DNA of 64,000 bases from Gammaproteobacteria bacterium (GTDB lineage Bacteria; Pseudomonadota; Gammaproteobacteria; Nevskiales; Nevskiaceae). The translations under genes were made by a program, and so were the position numbers. The first letter of the stretch is position 1. Each line of letters starts with the position of its first letter. Below, piece by piece: positions 18,268-26,831 of the stretch. The notes under the pieces were generated by a model. That model made no database searches. It saw only the letters and a list, made by a program, of their open reading frames with translations, and was not told the DNA's origin. Where the stretch lies: positions 62,001 to 126,000 of the forward strand of contig JAPLSB010000021.1 of NCBI GenBank assembly GCA_026398875.1. Direction: 5' to 3'.

Positions 18268-19023
18268 ATGAGCAGACTCGCAGGCAAGGTGGCGCTGGTG
18301 ACCGGCGCCGGACAGGGTGTGGGCCAAGGCATCGCCTACGCGCTGGCGGCAGAAGGCGCAGCGGTGGCGGTCACTGGCCGCACGCTGGCGAAGGTCGAAG
18401 CGACCGCAGCGGAGATCACGCGTCGCGGTGGCCGTGCGCTGGCGCTGGCCTGCGATGTGAAGGATGCCGAAGCGCTGGCGCGCATCGTTGCGCAGACGGT
18501 TGCCACGCTCGGCGGCCTGCAGATTCTGGTCAACAACGCGCAGGAAGTGCCGCTCGGCGCGTTGCTGTCGGTCACCGAGGACGCCCTGGCCGCCGGCTGG
18601 GATTCCGGCCCGCTGGCGACGTTCCGGCTGATGAAGCTCGCCCATCCGCATCTGCGTGGCGACGGCTGCATCATCAACCTCGCGTCACCGGCAGCGATGC
18701 GCTGGGACGCCAGCCACTACGGCGCGTACTCGGCCGTCAAGGAAGCGATCCGCTCGCTGACCCGGGCGGCCGCCAGCGAATGGGCTGCCGACGGCATTCG
18801 CAGCAACGCCATCCTGCCGCTTGCGGCATCGCCCGGCATGGAGTGGTGGACCAAGGCCAACCCGGTCGAAGCCGCCGCTTTCATCAAGACCGTGCCGATG
18901 CAGCGCGTCGGCGATTGCGAGCAGGACATCGGCCGCTTCGTCGCCACGCTGTGCAGCGACGACTGCCGCTACATCAACGGCCAGAGCATCGCCGTCGACG
19001 GCGGTCAGGCCTACCTGGGGTGA
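18268..19023 (+). CDS. Short-chain dehydrogenase/reductase
   Basis: A 251-residue classical SDR: cofactor motif TGAGQGVG (residues 12-19), the NNA signature (LVNNAQEV), and the catalytic Ser in NLASPA with YSAVK. GRTLAKV after beta-2 suggests an NADP preference. It lies 47 bases after the KstD-type gene on the same strand, so it is probably co-transcribed and may oxidise or reduce a steroid hydroxyl/keto group. No residue pattern fixes the substrate position. Confidence 0.85.
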   Translation: MSRLAGKVALVTGAGQGVGQGIAYALAAEGAAVAVTGRTLAKVEATAAEITRRGGRALALACDVKDAEALARIVAQTVATLGGLQILVNNAQEVPLGALLSVTEDALAAGWDSGPLATFRLMKLAHPHLRGDGCIINLASPAAMRWDASHYGAYSAVKEAIRSLTRAAASEWAADGIRSNAILPLAASPGMEWWTKANPVEAAAFIKTVPMQRVGDCEQDIGRFVATLCSDDCRYINGQSIAVDGGQAYLG

Positions 19024-19033
19024 GGACCCGCAG

Positions 19034-19159
19034 CTTTGCGAGCACTGCTCGCAGCGGGTCCGAACGCCCGCAGCGAAGCGAAGGGCCGGGCAGCCGAAGC
19101 GCCTTTGCGAGCACTGCTCGCAGCGGGTCCGAACGCCCGTAGCGAAGCGAAGGGCCGGG
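19034..19159 (+). repeat. Tandem 57-bp intergenic repeat (two copies, 69-bp period)
   Basis: Copy 1 is 19034-19090 and copy 2 is 19103-19159; they differ at one base (CCCGCAGC against CCCGTAGC). Each contains the near-palindrome GCGAGCACTGCTCGC and the stretch AGCGAAGCGAAGGGCCGGG, with a 12-base spacer between copies. This looks like a REP-type extragenic element or a duplicated structured RNA/regulatory segment in the 197-base gap between two co-directional genes. Open frames across it are artefacts. Confidence 0.8.
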
Positions 19160-19220
19160 ACGCACCTGCAACGGCGGGTCATCAGCCTGACTGCAGCACA
19201 GGCACACAGGAGCGCACGCG

Positions 19221-20429
19221 ATGCCCACGCCGTTTGAACCGCTGCGAATTGGCCCGCTGACGCTGCGCAACCGCTTCATCAAGTCGGCCACCAACGAAGG
19301 CATGGCGCGCGCCGGGCTGCCGACGCCGCTGCTGGTCGAGCACCATCGCGCGATCGCCGCCGGTGGTGCGGCGATGACCACCGTCGCCTACTGCGCCGTC
19401 AGTGCCGATGGCCGTACTTTCGAGAACCAGATCCTGCTCGATACCGAGTCCGTGCCGCATCTGCGCCGGCTCACCGATGCCGTGCATGCGGAAGGCGCAG
19501 CAGCCTGCGCGCAGATCACCCATGGCGGTGCCTTCAACTTCCTGCGCAAGCTCACGACGCGCTGGCCCGGCTCGGCGTCCGGCGGCTTCAATCCGCCGGG
19601 TCTGCTCGTCGGTCGCTGGTTCAAGCAGGCGATGGATGAAGCGGCGCTGATGCGTTGTGCTGCCGAGTTCGTAGCGGCCGCCCGCAACGCACGCGCGGCT
19701 GGCTTCGATGCCGTGGAACTGCACATGGGGCACGGCTATCTGCTGAGCCAGTTCCTGTCGCCGAAGTACAACCGCCGCCGCGATGCCTGGGGCGGCTCTG
19801 CAGCACAGCGGGCGGCGTTTCCTGCACTGGTCTTGCGCAACGTGCTCGATGCCGTCGGCAGCGAGATGGCGGTGAGCTGCAAGCTCAGCGTGACCGAAGG
19901 CTTCAACGGCGGCGGCACGGCCGAAGATGCCAGCGCCATCGCAAAGGTGCTGGAAGCCAGCGGCGCGCATCTGCTGGTGCTCAGCGGCGGCATGAACGTG
20001 GAATCGCCGTGGGCGATCTTCGGCAGTCCGCTGCCGGCTGCGGCCGGCGGGCCGGTCGACACCGCGTTCGCGCGTGCCGCTGGCCGGCTGATGATGCTGA
20101 CCGCGCCGAAGACCGTGTTCCGCGAGCTGTACCTGCGCCCGCATTCGCAGCAGGTGCGTGCAGCAGTACGCATGCCGCTGGCCTATCTCGGCGGTGCCAA
20201 GTCGCTGGTCGGCATCCAGTCGCTGCTCGATGAAGGCTTCGACGGCATCGCGATGGGCCGCGCCTTGCTGCACGAGCCGGCACTGATCAACCAGTTCCGC
20301 GATGGCCTTGCCGATCGCTCCGGCTGCACGGCCTGCAACCAGTGCGTGGCCGAGATGTACAAGCCAGGCGGCACTCGTTGCGTGCTGCGGCCGGAGAACG
20401 ATGCGCGGCTGAACGTCCGGCCGGCGTGA
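19221..20429 (+). CDS. NADH:flavin oxidoreductase, Old Yellow Enzyme/dienoyl reductase-like
   Basis: A 402-residue FMN TIM-barrel enzyme. The N-terminus (FEPLRIGPLTLRNRFIKSAT) and HMGHGYLLSQFLSPKYN are typical of the OYE/2,4-dienoyl-CoA reductase family. Near the C-terminus CTACNQC plus a Cys 12 residues later match the C-x2-C-x2-C-x11-C iron-sulfur motif of the DCR/trimethylamine dehydrogenase branch. The FAD/NAD(P) domain that normally follows is missing, so an external reductase would be needed. In this setting it could reduce an enone or dienoyl-CoA intermediate. The ATG at 19221 has an AGGAG ribosome site upstream. Confidence 0.82.
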   Translation: MPTPFEPLRIGPLTLRNRFIKSATNEGMARAGLPTPLLVEHHRAIAAGGAAMTTVAYCAVSADGRTFENQILLDTESVPHLRRLTDAVHAEGAAACAQITHGGAFNFLRKLTTRWPGSASGGFNPPGLLVGRWFKQAMDEAALMRCAAEFVAAARNARAAGFDAVELHMGHGYLLSQFLSPKYNRRRDAWGGSAAQRAAFPALVLRNVLDAVGSEMAVSCKLSVTEGFNGGGTAEDASAIAKVLEASGAHLLVLSGGMNVESPWAIFGSPLPAAAGGPVDTAFARAAGRLMMLTAPKTVFRELYLRPHSQQVRAAVRMPLAYLGGAKSLVGIQSLLDEGFDGIAMGRALLHEPALINQFRDGLADRSGCTACNQCVAEMYKPGGTRCVLRPENDARLNVRPA

Positions 20430-20459
20430 TCCCCGGCGTTCCTTGGGACGCGCAGCAGC

Positions 20460-21875
20460 CTAGTGACGATAGCCGCGCACGCGCACCTTGAAGCTCGGAT
20501 GCGGGCCCGGCGTCGGCGCGGTCTTGGTCTTCAGCACGTAGTCCGGTGATTCAAGCGCAAGGTCGAGCCGCCAGAACAGCCGTGCCATCGACAGCAGCAG
20601 CTGCACTTCCGCAAGGCTTTTGCCAAGGCAGGTATGCGGGCCGCGTCCATACGGCGAATACGCACCGGACTGCATGTGCTCGGCGCGCGTCTTGTCGTAG
20701 CGATCCGGATCGAACTTGTCCGGCTCCGGATAGAACTCGTGCATGTAGTGCGGCACGGCGGTGGCCATGTAGAGCATCTCGTCGGCCTTGATCTGGAAGC
20801 CCTGCCAGACGAAGTCGCGCGTGGCCGTACGCATCTGCGCAACGGCGATCGGGTACATGCGCATCGATTCCATGATCGCGCCGTTCAGCACGGTCAGCTG
20901 CTTCAGCTCGCTCTCCTCGATTTGCCGGCCACCGACGAACAGCGCATCGACTTCGGCGTGGATGCGCTTCAGCACGTCCGGATGCTTGAGCACCAGGTAC
21001 ACGATCGTCGCCGTGGTGTTGGCAACCGTATCGAGCCCGGCGACATAGGGTGCGGTGAGCTGCAGGCGCAGATCGCTTTTCGGCATCAGGCCGGGGTTGG
21101 TGTCGTGCGCTTCCATGATGTCGTCGACCATGGTGCGCATCTGGCCTTCCTTCAGCGGCCCGCGTGCGCGGTAGTCGGCGATCATTTGGTCGCCCAGCTC
21201 GAACACGCGCCGCTTGCCGCGCTGATAGGCCGGATTCCACAGGAAGAAGCGCGGCCGCTGGCGCGTGATCAGCACGTTGAGGATATTGAGGATGGTGATC
21301 CGGATATCCGCGACGTATTCCAGCGGCGCGCGGCCGGTCAGGATGGTGCCGAGCTGGTCGGTGACCATCATCTGCATCGCCGGCAGGCAGTACACGAATT
21401 CGCCACGCGGCCAGTCGCGCTCGATCGAGCCATCGGTGATCGCGATCAGCTCGTTGTAGCGGCCGATGATCGATTCACGCGAATAGCCATGGCGCAGCAC
21501 ATCGCGCAGCTGCTTGTGGCGTTCGCCATCCAGCCCCGGCAGTGATTGCGAGGCACCGTACTCGCCAAGCAGGCCTTCCCAGAACTCCTTCGAGCGCAGG
21601 CATTCCTTGCCCTCGCGCGTGCCCATCCAGTGCGCGGCATCCGGTCCGGCCAGCACCGTGCAGCTGCGGCCGAAGATCTTGAAGCGATAGACCGGTCCGT
21701 ACTCCCGGTAGCAGCGCGCGAAGAAGCGCCCGGGATCGCGAGCCATTTCAAGCGTGCTGCCGATCAACGGCAGGCCCTTGACCATCGGGATGTCATGGCG
21801 CGGGCTGCTGCCGATCGCGGCAGCGGCATTCGGGGCGGTCGGCGAAGGCGTGGCGGAGTTGTCCATGAGGCGCAT
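20460..21875 (-). CDS. Cytochrome P450 (long form)
   Basis: A P450 of about 471 residues with a PPGP-like N-terminal region (KGLPLIGSTLEMARDPGRFF). It has an I-helix segment APYVAGLDTVANTTA, a K-helix ESMR and the haem loop YGRGPHTCLGKS with thiolate Cys416. The usual acid/alcohol pair of the I-helix is GLDT. The length and overall pattern are nearer to CYP51/eukaryote-like enzymes than to short soluble class I P450s, but there is no membrane anchor. Start uncertain: ATG at 21875 or 21866; the GGAGGAGG upstream is too far from both. It is the last gene of the minus-strand block; the nearby 2Fe-2S ferredoxin is a possible redox partner. Substrate unknown. Confidence 0.88.
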   Translation of the reverse strand: MRLMDNSATPSPTAPNAAAAIGSSPRHDIPMVKGLPLIGSTLEMARDPGRFFARCYREYGPVYRFKIFGRSCTVLAGPDAAHWMGTREGKECLRSKEFWEGLLGEYGASQSLPGLDGERHKQLRDVLRHGYSRESIIGRYNELIAITDGSIERDWPRGEFVYCLPAMQMMVTDQLGTILTGRAPLEYVADIRITILNILNVLITRQRPRFFLWNPAYQRGKRRVFELGDQMIADYRARGPLKEGQMRTMVDDIMEAHDTNPGLMPKSDLRLQLTAPYVAGLDTVANTTATIVYLVLKHPDVLKRIHAEVDALFVGGRQIEESELKQLTVLNGAIMESMRMYPIAVAQMRTATRDFVWQGFQIKADEMLYMATAVPHYMHEFYPEPDKFDPDRYDKTRAEHMQSGAYSPYGRGPHTCLGKSLAEVQLLLSMARLFWRLDLALESPDYVLKTKTAPTPGPHPSFKVRVRGYRH

Positions 21876-21986
21876 TGCAGCGGACGCGGCGTCTGGGTGC
21901 CTCCTCCGTTCAGGCGAGATTTTCTCGAGGCCGCGCTGCAACGTCCCGCAAATCCGCTCAGCGCTCGGTGTTCGCCTTGTACTGCT

Positions 21987-22334
21987 TCAATCCTCCAGTA
22001 CCGTCCGCAGACGATCCAGCACTTCCGCGATCACGACCGCCGGCACCGTCTCGATTCTTCGCGCCTTGCGCACCGCATAGTCGAGGCATTTCAGCTGGTG
22101 CGTATGGATATTGCCCACGGTCTTGCAGCCGGTGCCCATCAGCGTCACGAGGAAGCTGGCATCGCGTGCCGCGTCGGTCGCGCCTTGGGAGATTGGACAG
22201 ATCCAGGCTTTCTGGAACCGGGCGTTGAACGCCGCTGGTGAGACCACAAGGCCGAAATGCGGCCCTTTCATTTCAGTACTGGATGCGGGATCGAACTGCA
22301 GTTGCACGACGTCGCCGCGCTGTGGCGCTTTCAC
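21987..22334 (-). CDS. mazF: MazF/PemK-family toxin
   Basis: A 115-residue protein with the MazF/PemK layout: RGDVVQLQFDP at residues 6-16, HFGLVVSPAAFN, CPISQG, then GTGCKTVGNIHTHQLKCLDY and a C-terminal ALPHA-helix (VIAEVLDRLRTVLED). Family members are sequence-specific endoribonucleases that stop translation. The start is GTG and shares four bases (GTGA) with the stop of the antitoxin gene, so the pair is co-translated. It lies between the P450 and SDR genes of the catabolic operon. Confidence 0.88.
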   Translation of the reverse strand: MKAPQRGDVVQLQFDPASSTEMKGPHFGLVVSPAAFNARFQKAWICPISQGATDAARDASFLVTLMGTGCKTVGNIHTHQLKCLDYAVRKARRIETVPAVVIAEVLDRLRTVLED

Positions 22335-22570
22335 AGTAGCTCGCTGCCAAGCCTGACGTTCTGGTCCCAGCCAGCGACCTCGGCATCCGCAGGCGTGTTG
22401 CTCAGCAGTTCCGCCAGCGTGGCGCGCTGCCGACGACGTTCGATCAGGATGCCGCGCTCGGTCTTCACGAGGCGGACCTCAGCACCCTCCGTCAGGCCGG
22501 TTTCAGACGCAAGACTGGCCGGCAGGCGCACTGCGTTGCTGTTGCCCCACATCGCGACCTTGGTGTTCAT
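22331..22570 (-). CDS. mazE: MazE/ChpS-like AbrB-fold antitoxin
   Basis: A 79-residue protein with an N-terminal swapped-hairpin AbrB domain: VAMWGNSNAVRLPASLASET at residues 5-24, then GAEVRLVKTERGILI. The C-terminal tail (residues 48-79) is acidic and flexible and probably wraps the toxin. Antitoxins of this family repress their own promoter. The ATG at 22570 is chosen because the domain starts at once; the in-frame upstream sequence has no family character and crosses a promoter-like AT-rich stretch. Confidence 0.88.
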   Translation of the reverse strand: MNTKVAMWGNSNAVRLPASLASETGLTEGAEVRLVKTERGILIERRRQRATLAELLSNTPADAEVAGWDQNVRLGSELL

Positions 22571-22609
22571 GACGGTACTCCCGACTGTGTGCAGTGTGTA
22601 GAGCCAAAG

Positions 22610-22639
22610 AATATACGAGCAGCGCCGTCTGCGCGGCAA
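22610..22639 (-). promoter_or_regulatory. Candidate sigma-70 promoter of the mazEF pair
   Basis: On the minus strand TTGCCG and TATATT are separated by 18 bases, in one of the few AT-rich spots of this region and 40 bases before the antitoxin ATG. Between the -10 box and the ATG lies ACTG-TGTG-CAGT, a short inverted repeat that could be an antitoxin operator. If real, the pair is transcribed independently of the surrounding operon. Confidence 0.4.
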
Positions 22640-22683
22640 TCCGGGCGACGCTTTCCTGCCCTGCGACCCGCTCTCGTCGAGCA

Positions 22684-23463
22684 CTACACCCCCGGCGCCC
22701 CCGGAAATCCCACGTAATACTGCCCCGTCAGCATGCCGCCATCGACGGCAATCTCCGCGCCGCACAGATACGAAGACTCATCGCTGGCGAGGAACAGGCT
22801 GGTCCTCGCCACTTCATCCGGTTCGCCGACGCGCTGCAGCGGCACCATCGTGTAGCGCTTGTTCACGTCCTCGCGCTTTTCGGCGTACGGGTTGCCCATT
22901 GCGGTGTCGATGCCGCCCGGGTGCACGCTGTTCACGCGCACGCCGCGGTGGCCGTATTCCATCGCCGCCACGCGGGTCAGGCCGCGGATGCCCCACTTGC
23001 TGGCGCAGTACGCGCCAAGTCCATTCGCGCCCTTCATGCCGTCGGCCGAGGAGATGTTGACGATGGCGCCGCGACCGCGCGCGACCATGCCGGCGCCGAC
23101 CAGCTTCACGCCAAGGAAGCAGCCCAGCAGGTTGACGTCGATCACCCGTTCGAAGTCGGCCTTGCTGGTTTCGGCGATCGTGCGGAACAGCAGCACGCCG
23201 GCGTTGTTGACCAGCACGTCGATGCTGCCGAAGCGCGCTTCGGTGGCAGCGATCAGGCTGTGCCAGCTGGCTTCATCGCTGGCATCGAGGCGCTGGAACA
23301 AGGCGTCCGCACCGAGTGAGGTGGCCAGCGCCTCGCCGTCGTCGACCAGCAGATCGGCAATGACCACCTTCGCGCCCTCGGCGGCGAACAGCCGCGCCGT
23401 CGCCGCACCCATGCCGCGTGCGCCGCCGGTGATGACGGCAACCTTGTTGGCGAGACGTTTCAT
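22684..23463 (-). CDS. SDR, 3alpha/20beta-hydroxysteroid dehydrogenase-like
   Basis: A 259-residue classical SDR with TGGARGMG (residues 12-19), IADLLVDDG after beta-2 (Asp suggests NAD), NNAGVL, the catalytic Ser in NISSADG and YCASK. After the catalytic region it reads VRVNSVHPGGIDTAM and ends with DGGMLTGQYYVG. The overall pattern recalls the mycobacterial FabG3/Streptomyces 20beta-HSD group. AAGGAG sits 6 bases before the ATG. Probably interconverts a steroid hydroxyl and ketone; the position is not determinable from sequence. Confidence 0.82.
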   Translation of the reverse strand: MKRLANKVAVITGGARGMGAATARLFAAEGAKVVIADLLVDDGEALATSLGADALFQRLDASDEASWHSLIAATEARFGSIDVLVNNAGVLLFRTIAETSKADFERVIDVNLLGCFLGVKLVGAGMVARGRGAIVNISSADGMKGANGLGAYCASKWGIRGLTRVAAMEYGHRGVRVNSVHPGGIDTAMGNPYAEKREDVNKRYTMVPLQRVGEPDEVARTSLFLASDESSYLCGAEIAVDGGMLTGQYYVGFPGAPGV

Positions 23464-23515
23464 GCGGTGCTCCTTCAGGAATATGGGCGGAACAGCGGAA
23501 CCAGGGACGGGTGCA

Positions 23516-24307
23516 TCACCACTGCGCATCGCCGCGCTGCAGCGCATCGCAGCCGCCATCGGCGAACACCACCTGGCCGAGCATGTAGCTGTTGTCGGCA
23601 CTGCTCAGGAAGGCGAGCAGTGCGGCGATTTCCTCGGCGCGGCCGAAGCGGCCGATGGCGACCGGCGTGATCTGTTCGAGCATCGCGCGGCCACGTGGCA
23701 GGTCGAGCATCGGCTGGGTCATCGCCGTCTCGACGGTGCCCGGCGCCACCGCATTCAGCAGGATGCCGGCGCCGGCCCAGTCGGCATGTACGGCCGTACG
23801 CCGCACCCAGCGCGCCAGTGCCGCCTTTGAGCTGGCATAGGGCAGGGCGCGCGAGCGCATGGCGCGTTCGCGGGCTGCGGCTTCATCACCGCTGAGACAG
23901 GTTTCGATCAGCGCCGCATCGACCGGCATGCGCGAGGCGATCGACGAGATCACCAGCGCGCGCGGTGCCGCACCGCGCGCCAGCAGCGGGCGCAATGCCG
24001 TCAGCAGCGCCGTGCTGCCGAAGTAGTTCACGGCGATGACCTGTGCGGCATCGCCCTGGCTGATGCCGGCGGCTGCGATCACGGCATCCAGCTTCGGCGT
24101 GGCGGCCTGTATGCGTTGTACGAGCGCTTCGCGCTGGGCAGGCTCGCCGAGATCGGCGCAGAACTCGGCCTGATGCCGGTCGACGGTCAGCACGCGCGTA
24201 CCTTGCGCGGCCAGCCGCTCGGCGGTGGCCAGACCGATGCCGCTGGCAGCACCGGTCACCAGCACGCAGCGCCGTTTGTCGTCAGGTTCGCTGTGCTCGG
24301 CGCTCAT
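23516..24307 (-). CDS. hsdA: 3alpha-hydroxysteroid dehydrogenase/carbonyl reductase-like SDR
   Basis: A 263-residue SDR resembling Comamonas testosteroni HsdA. The cofactor motif is TGAASGIG. The short NYFGSTALLTALRPLLARGA segment and VISSIAS, followed by an insertion rich in Glu/Arg, are typical of that group. The catalytic motif is YASSK, and the end is DGGCDALQR. HsdA oxidises the 3alpha-hydroxyl of steroids such as androsterone or bile acids with NAD. If correct, the substrate range includes 3alpha-hydroxysteroids. It is followed after 52 bases by another SDR gene; the upstream SDR ends 76 bases away. Confidence 0.75.
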   Translation of the reverse strand: MSAEHSEPDDKRRCVLVTGAASGIGLATAERLAAQGTRVLTVDRHQAEFCADLGEPAQREALVQRIQAATPKLDAVIAAAGISQGDAAQVIAVNYFGSTALLTALRPLLARGAAPRALVISSIASRMPVDAALIETCLSGDEAAARERAMRSRALPYASSKAALARWVRRTAVHADWAGAGILLNAVAPGTVETAMTQPMLDLPRGRAMLEQITPVAIGRFGRAEEIAALLAFLSSADNSYMLGQVVFADGGCDALQRGDAQW

Positions 24308-24383
24308 GCGCTGATCACGGCGGGATGCGAAGGCGGCTGCGCGTGCTGCTGCACTTCGGCCCGCGCCAGTCCGGCCGCCACGG

Positions 24384-25256
24384 CTATTGCACGATGGCCG
24401 GATGCGCCTGTGCCGGGCCGCCGAGCATCGGCCGATGCGAAGGCGGCTGGCGGCCGTCGAGTTCCTTCAGGCCATAGTCGAGCGCCAGCTCGGCACCGAT
24501 GATCACTTCGCCGGAACGCGCCATGCGCTGCGGATCGCGATACAGGCGGCCAATCAGATGGCCAGTGAAATCCGGCGTCTCGGCCATTTCCCAGAAGCCG
24601 GCGTACTTCGCGGCGTCTTGGTCCATCACGCGGCGGGTGCGCGCGGTCTGCAGCATGCCCATCCAGATCGACACGGCGGCCACGCCATGTGGCCGCAGAT
24701 CCACGGCCATGTCCTTCGCGAACTTGTCGACGCCAACCTTCTGCGCGCCATAGGCCGGGCCGTGCATGTAGCAGCTGGCGCCGAACGACGACGTGAACGC
24801 GATCAGCCCGCGCCGCTGCTGCAGCATCAGCGGCGCGGCATGCCAGCTGGCGACATAGGCCGAACGCAGGCCGACATCAAGGATGTCGACCAGCTCGATC
24901 GGCTTGGTCCAGAAGCCACCCGGCTCGATCAGCTGGTCGTGCAGGAAGGTCGCGTTGTTGACCAGGATGTCGACATGGCCCTGCTCCTCGCCGATGCGCG
25001 CGAACAGCGCGGCGACTTGCGCATCGTCGGCGTGATCGCAGGCCACGGCGATGCCGCGACCGCCGGCAGCGGTCACTTCCGCGGCCGTAGCGTGGATGGT
25101 GCCCGGCAGCGGCGCATCGCCTTCGTTCAGCGAGCGGCCGGTCACGTAGACGGTGGCACCCTGCGCGCCGAGTGCGCGGGCGATGCCGAGGCCGGCGCCG
25201 CGCGAAGCCCCGGTCACCACGGCCACCACGCGCTGCAGTGGTCTTGCGTCATTCAT
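24384..25256 (-). CDS. SDR family oxidoreductase (DHRS1-like, extended)
   Basis: A 290-residue SDR with VTGASRGAGLGIARALG at residues 14-30, CDHADD, VNNATFLHDQ, the Ser in FTSSFGAS and YGAQKVGVDK as catalytic YxxxK. The C-terminal about 50 residues (DPQRMARSGEVIIGAELALDY and a Pro-rich tail) exceed a classical SDR, as in DHRS1-like members. Its ATG overlaps the stop of the acyl-CoA ligase gene by four bases, so the two are translationally coupled. The physiological substrate is unknown; a CoA-thioester intermediate is plausible from the coupling. Confidence 0.82.
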   Translation of the reverse strand: MNDARPLQRVVAVVTGASRGAGLGIARALGAQGATVYVTGRSLNEGDAPLPGTIHATAAEVTAAGGRGIAVACDHADDAQVAALFARIGEEQGHVDILVNNATFLHDQLIEPGGFWTKPIELVDILDVGLRSAYVASWHAAPLMLQQRRGLIAFTSSFGASCYMHGPAYGAQKVGVDKFAKDMAVDLRPHGVAAVSIWMGMLQTARTRRVMDQDAAKYAGFWEMAETPDFTGHLIGRLYRDPQRMARSGEVIIGAELALDYGLKELDGRQPPSHRPMLGGPAQAHPAIVQ

Positions 25257-26827
25257 GCGGCTGTCTCCTCGCGGCTGTCGAGCTTGCGCAGCTCGAATTT
25301 CATGACCTTGCCGGCGGCATTGGTCGGCAGTGCGCCGACCACGGCGACCGAGCGCGGCACCTTGTAATTGGCCATCTGCGTGCGGCACCAGGCGATCAGG
25401 CTGGCCTCATCGATCTGCTGACCCGGGCGCGGCACGACATAGGCGCGGCCGACCTCGCCCTGGCGCTCGTCCGGCACGCCGATCACGGCGACCTGGGCCA
25501 CGGCCGGATGCGCCGCGATCATCCGTTCGATTTCGGCCGGATAGCAGTTGAAGCCGCCGGTGATGTACATGTCCTTCAGCCGATCGGTGATGCGCAGATA
25601 GCCGCGCGCGTCGAGCACGCCGACATCGCCCGTATGCAGCCAGCCGTCGGCATCGATGGCCTCCGCAGTCGCGGCCGGATCATCGAGATAGCCCTGCATC
25701 ACGTTGTAGCCGCGCACCACGACCTCGCCGGCTTCGCCCGGCGGCAAGGCGCGGCCGTGTTCATCGACACAGCGCAGCTCGGTGTCCGGCAGCGCCTGGC
25801 CGCAGGTGCGGGCAATGGTTTCGGCATCGTCGCTGGCATGGCAGAACGACACCATGCCGGATGCCTCGGTGAGGCCATAGCCAGTCAGCAGCACCTTGAA
25901 GCCCAGCTCGGCACGCATGCGCTCGACCAGTGTCGGCGCGACACTGGCCGCACCGGTCATCGTCGCGCGCAGCGAGGACAGATCATGGCTGGCGCGATCC
26001 GGTGTATCGAGCAGGCTGATGAACAAGGTCGGTGGCCCGGGCAGCACGCTGATGCGCTCGGTGGCGATCCTGCGCATCACGGCCGCGGCATCGAACACCG
26101 CATGCGGCAGCACGGCCACGCCATGCAGCAGTGCCGTCAGCCAGCCGGCCTTGTAGCCAAAGGCATGGAAGAACGGATTGACGACGAGGTAGCGATCCTC
26201 CGGCACCAGGCCGACCCGCTTGCCCCATTCCAGGCTCACGCGCAGGTTCTGGCCGTGCGCGCTCATCACCCCCTTCGGCCGGCCGGTGGTGCCCGAGGTG
26301 AACATGATGTCCATCAGGTCATCCGGGCGCACCGCCGCCATGCGGGCGTCAAGCGTGGCTTCGCTGATCGCATCCGCCTGGGTCAGCAAGTCCGCGAAAC
26401 TGCGGTCGCCCCGTTCGGGTACTCCAAGCACGATCAGATGCTGGAGGCTGGCCGGACGCAGGCCATCCAGCTGGGCAGGGAAGTACTGGCCCAGAAAGCG
26501 GCCGGCGCAGAACAGCAGGCTGGCGCCGCTGCGTTCCAGCACATAGGCGACTTCCGCTCCGCGCATGCGCGTGTTCACCGGCACCAGCACGGCACCGACG
26601 CTGATGATGGCCAGTGCTGCGATCACCCATTCGCTGCTGTTCTCGGCCCAGATCGCGATGCGCGCCTGCGGCTGCACACCGAGCGCCAGCAAGGCGCGCG
26701 CAGCGCGGCGGCGTTCGGCGTCCAGTGCGGCATAGCTCAGCACATGGCCGTCCTCGCCCTGCAGCGCGGGACGGTCATGGTGCGCGGCAACGCTGGCGGC
26801 GAAGCAGCCGGGCAAGGTCAGGCTCAT
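25253..26827 (-). CDS. fadD3: Acyl-CoA ligase, FadD3-like (HIP-CoA ligase candidate)
   Basis: A 524-residue ANL-superfamily ligase with the phosphate-binding loop FTSGTTGRPKGVM near residue 175, the adenine motif GYGLTEASG, the hinge region TGDVGVLDARGYLRITDR and the C-terminal catalytic Lys in NAAGKVMK. FadD3 activates HIP, the C/D-ring propionate left after steroid A/B-ring removal, to its CoA thioester. The size and the surrounding steroid genes, with HsaC and IpdAB encoded divergently nearby, support this, but a ligase for another carboxylic acid cannot be excluded. It is four bases downstream of the ferredoxin gene. Confidence 0.72.
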   Translation of the reverse strand: MSLTLPGCFAASVAAHHDRPALQGEDGHVLSYAALDAERRRAARALLALGVQPQARIAIWAENSSEWVIAALAIISVGAVLVPVNTRMRGAEVAYVLERSGASLLFCAGRFLGQYFPAQLDGLRPASLQHLIVLGVPERGDRSFADLLTQADAISEATLDARMAAVRPDDLMDIMFTSGTTGRPKGVMSAHGQNLRVSLEWGKRVGLVPEDRYLVVNPFFHAFGYKAGWLTALLHGVAVLPHAVFDAAAVMRRIATERISVLPGPPTLFISLLDTPDRASHDLSSLRATMTGAASVAPTLVERMRAELGFKVLLTGYGLTEASGMVSFCHASDDAETIARTCGQALPDTELRCVDEHGRALPPGEAGEVVVRGYNVMQGYLDDPAATAEAIDADGWLHTGDVGVLDARGYLRITDRLKDMYITGGFNCYPAEIERMIAAHPAVAQVAVIGVPDERQGEVGRAYVVPRPGQQIDEASLIAWCRTQMANYKVPRSVAVVGALPTNAAGKVMKFELRKLDSREETAA

Positions 26828-26831
26828 GACA

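Noticed and set aside
19036..19260. Short open frames across the 57-bp repeats
   Set aside because: They arise only from the repeat; two copies of the same peptide and no family character.
20436..20451. Possible terminator between the OYE gene and the P450
   Set aside because: GCGTTC/GGACGC forms only a six-pair stem with a wobble and no T-run.
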